This document shows positions 61,579 to 64,000 of a stretch of DNA of 64,000 nt, in pieces. Each line of letters opens with the position of its first letter. The stretch's first letter is position 1. Source of the stretch: Kondoa malvinella (taxonomy: Eukaryota; Basidiomycota; Agaricostilbomycetes; Agaricostilbales; Kondoaceae); NCBI GenBank assembly GCA_039545315.1, contig BCIM01000011.1, positions 124,001 to 188,000 of the forward strand. Reading direction: 5' to 3'. A program made the translations under genes and the position numbers. The notes under the pieces were generated by a model. It ran no database searches, was not told the DNA's origin, and saw only the letters and a program-made list of their open reading frames with translations.

Positions 61579-64000
61579 TCAGGTCATCCAATTCGTCTTA
61601 GTCGTGTCGAGACCTTCGAGGCCGAACAGCTTCATATCCGGATCAGCCAAAGTGCAAAGAGGAAATATTTCACGCACCAGATTCTCCCAGCCTTGATCAG
61701 CTTGATTCGCGTCTAAGCCAGCGAAAGAGTCGGAGCTGTGTCAGTCCGTCAGTCCAGCTCCAGAAAGTAAATCATAGACAAACCCCTTGAAGCCGGACCA
61801 CAGTGCATCTGCAGCTCTAGTCTCTAGATCAGAGACGAACGAAGGCGGCGAGATGCCAGTGCTGGGCTCGGTAAAGTTGGACATGGTGAAGGTTGGACTC
61901 TGTAAAGCCTGCATCGGCAATGGGATTGAATACATTGACGACGCATTTGTTGATGCTGGTGCAGATCGAGTCATGGATAGAGTCGGTGCGGAAGACTCAG
62001 AAGACACGCCATCAGCGACGCGCTGTAATACAGACTTGATAGATTCGGCTGTTGCGTGCTGCCGCGATTGCCTCTTTTCGGCGAGAGCAGCAAGAAGCGA
62101 TTCAACCACTCGACGTGCTTGCCTATGTGACATGAATCAGCAGTGTCGGTGCTAAGTAGAAGCTGCGGCTTACGATGCAACCTGTCTGACCGACTCGTTG
62201 AATGCTTCTTCACCCAAACGAAGATGGGTCAGCGCTTTGCGGAGGTAATCACTTTTGCGTTGCAGGTCTGCATTTGAGTCGCTCTCCTCCAGTAGATGAA
62301 TGCTCATCCAAAGCACGATCGCAGCACCTAAGTAGCACATCAGTCACACGAAGCAAAGTCGTATACTTTGCAGACCCACCCAAAGTTTCGACATAGCTGC
62401 TCCAGTAGCCCAAGATAGGAGTATTTCGGAGCGGTTCCAGTGTAGAGATGATCACTTTGGCAGATTCGATGCAAGAAGTCGTGCTGAAGAAGAACGCTGA
62501 TCGCTTGTCCTTCAGACCTCGACTGAAAAAAGGCCGATGCAGCCGCAGAATCCTGTTATGGAATGCTCGATGTATAGTGTTCCTGCGCCATTCATCTGCA
62601 GGCCGATGCGAATTAGAAGTGCTTGTATTGCCGAGATCGTCAGTCAGTCTTGCGAAAATCGCCCGGAGCTCGCTGTCCTGCTCGATGTCGGAGTCAGCTC
62701 CAAGTCATGCTGAGTGTTATGGACTGACAGCTTTGAGTATCTGATCATAGTTGATGCTGTGTGCTCGTTGCAGTGAAGATACCTTGCGTTGATGACGAGA
62801 CCTAGTGAAAGCAGAAGATCAACACATTGCTTGACTATTCTGCAGTGAACGCACAATTCAAAGCGTGCCACTTCATAAGTCACATCTGTAATCTCTTGCG
62901 GTGGCCTCGGCTTCACTTCGACCCTTGTGCCATCCAGATCTTCGTCATTCAGGTTCAGAGGCAGCGAAGTATCAAAGTCATCTGGGTGTATGCTTGACAA
63001 ATTGGTGCGCAAAGAGCTTTGCCAATCAAGAAGAACTAAACGGATCCACAGTCTCTTGGCCAATTCTCGCTTGAGACAATTTGATCCAGAGGGCCAAGCA
63101 GGGTCATCATCCGGCATCTTGTGAGCGTCATCGCCCAAGCGATGCAGACCTTTTAGTTGAGCTATCCTAAGCGCTGCGGACAGCCAGATGGCAAAGTGTG
63201 TTGTGTTCAGTTCCGGACCGGAAAAGTGATTCGAGAAGGCGCCGAAGAGTAAGATAGTAGAGCAGGATCGAATTTGAGGCTTTGAGTCCCATTTCGCTAG
63301 ACGCATAGCAGCTCTTGAGGCGGCGAAGAGCTTCTCTGGCAGAGCTTTGATCTCCTCTTCTGTCATGGCTTGGCGTATAGGCTGTAAAGTAGTATGAGCA
63401 GACTGGACAAGATGACAATGACTGAAGATTACCATTGGCAGATCTCGGGATAGCGACGATGCGGCTACACAAAGCGTCATCGAGTACAGAGCGAGCCAGG
63501 CCGGATCCTACGAGCGGTATCAGTAATCTACTATTGCGCACTCGTAAAAGGCGTACAATTAGGTTATACTGCCCGGAAGCTTGCAAGCTTCGATATTCCT
63601 GGTATTCTGCCAGGAAAGTAGGCTCGTGATGGACTTTCCAACTCCAATCCATTCTACGGAAGTAGATCGACAGCAATTCATCACAGACTCCTTGAGAGAT
63701 AGCCAAAGCTGAATGTATGGGGAATATCTCCTGTTGACGGGCCAATCTAGCCATATCGTCTTCCAATAGAGCCTCTTCACACAGGACAGTTGTCAGATTT
63801 CCGTTCGGAATGCGATAATGCTTAGCAGTCGGCCGAGAAGCGACAGACAGCCTTCGAGATCCAGGCTCTTGAATGCCTTTGCCCATAGCTATTTCCTCCA
63901 GCACCTTTGCCGCATCTTCATCGTCTAGATCGTCGGCCGAGATCTCTGTTGCTGAGGTATTATTGCGCGGACGAGTAGCACGCCCGTTGAGGACGGGCTC
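61579..64000 (-). CDS. Fungal-specific transcription factor, C-terminal part (Fungal_trans domain)
   Basis: Runs off the right edge; the 5' part, where a Zn2Cys6 DNA-binding domain would be expected, is outside the window. The visible N-terminal stretch reads SATEISADDLDDEDAAKVLEE, then PIHSALAISQGVCDELLSIY, MDWSWKVHHEPTFLAEYQEY, then AKWDSKPQIRSCSTILLFGA, NHFSGPELNTTHFAIWLSAA, LRIAQLKGLHRLGDD, ELAKRLWIRLVLLDWQSS and NLSSIHPDDFDTSLPLN. The order of YFxxxxxxWxVxHxPTF, the middle LAxxxGLHRLG and RLWxxLxxxDW is the Fungal_trans (PF04082-type) middle homology region. The protein continues to MKLFGLEGLDTTKTNWMT, stopping at TGA 61579-61581. Regulated genes cannot be inferred. Confidence 0.8.

Overview
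The window is nuclear DNA from an intron-rich fungus. Nearly every gene is cut by introns of about 45-60 nt with GT-AG ends and CTGA/CTAA-type branch sites, and many exons are only 6-15 nt long. The gene families (Con-6 proteins, UGO1, PDX1, RVS161/hob3, GLT1, HIS5, a Zn2Cys6-type regulator, a DUF7918 protein) are fungal. The DUF7918 protein and the intron density point to Basidiomycota. This placement is inferred from gene content, and I cannot name a species.

Layout. 1-1.5 kb: two tandem genes of the conidiation-specific Con-6 family, the first cut by the window edge. 1.7-5.7 kb: a single-pass membrane protein, a phosphotransferase/kinase-like protein and a glutathione S-transferase. 6.1-8.4 kb: an amino-acid permease. 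9.3-12.2 kb: a multi-exon protein with an embedded ubiquitin unit followed by a RING-like zinc cluster, divergent from UGO1 (12.3-14.0 kb). 14.1-16.8 kb: a SulP/STAS sulfate transporter. 17-19.9 kb: an RNase D-like domain fused to an SF1 helicase. 20.5-21.7 kb: PDX1. 22.4-25.4 kb: a large unrecognised gene with CPxC pairs. 25.5-26.6 kb: a DM9-domain protein. 27-34 kb: a Sel1-repeat protein, an AIM18/46 chalcone-isomerase-fold protein, RVS161, and a Q/P-rich protein. 34-39.5 kb: a full ABC-C (MRP/YCF1-like) transporter. 39.7-44.7 kb: a DUF7918 protein, a degenerate HNH-type protein and an alpha/beta hydrolase. 45-46.5 kb: a JEN1-like carboxylate transporter lacking its C-terminal half. 47-57.8 kb: CIA1, HIS5 and GLT1 in tandem on the minus strand. 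58.5-64 kb: a mitochondrial-carrier-like gene, an inverted duplicate of the GLT1 3' end, an AT-hook protein, and the C-terminal part of a fungal transcription factor running off the edge.

Functional links are mostly housekeeping: nitrogen and amino-acid metabolism (GLT1, HIS5, permease), mitochondrial functions (UGO1, PDX1, AIM18-like, carrier) and transport (SulP, ABC-C, JEN-like). No tRNA, rRNA, CRISPR array or intact mobile element was recognised. The most notable observations are (1) a 114-residue Con-6 protein split over 12 exons with microexons and a GC-AG intron, (2) an internal ubiquitin unit lacking K48 and K63 but keeping LRLRGG, in one polypeptide with a RING-like cluster, (3) the broken JEN1-like gene, (4) the GLT1-tail duplication, (5) a DEDDy-type nuclease/helicase fusion with its first glutamate replaced by lysine, and (6) the large unrecognised CPxC gene. 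All splice models are hand-made from reading frame and splice-site consensus and were not checked against transcripts.
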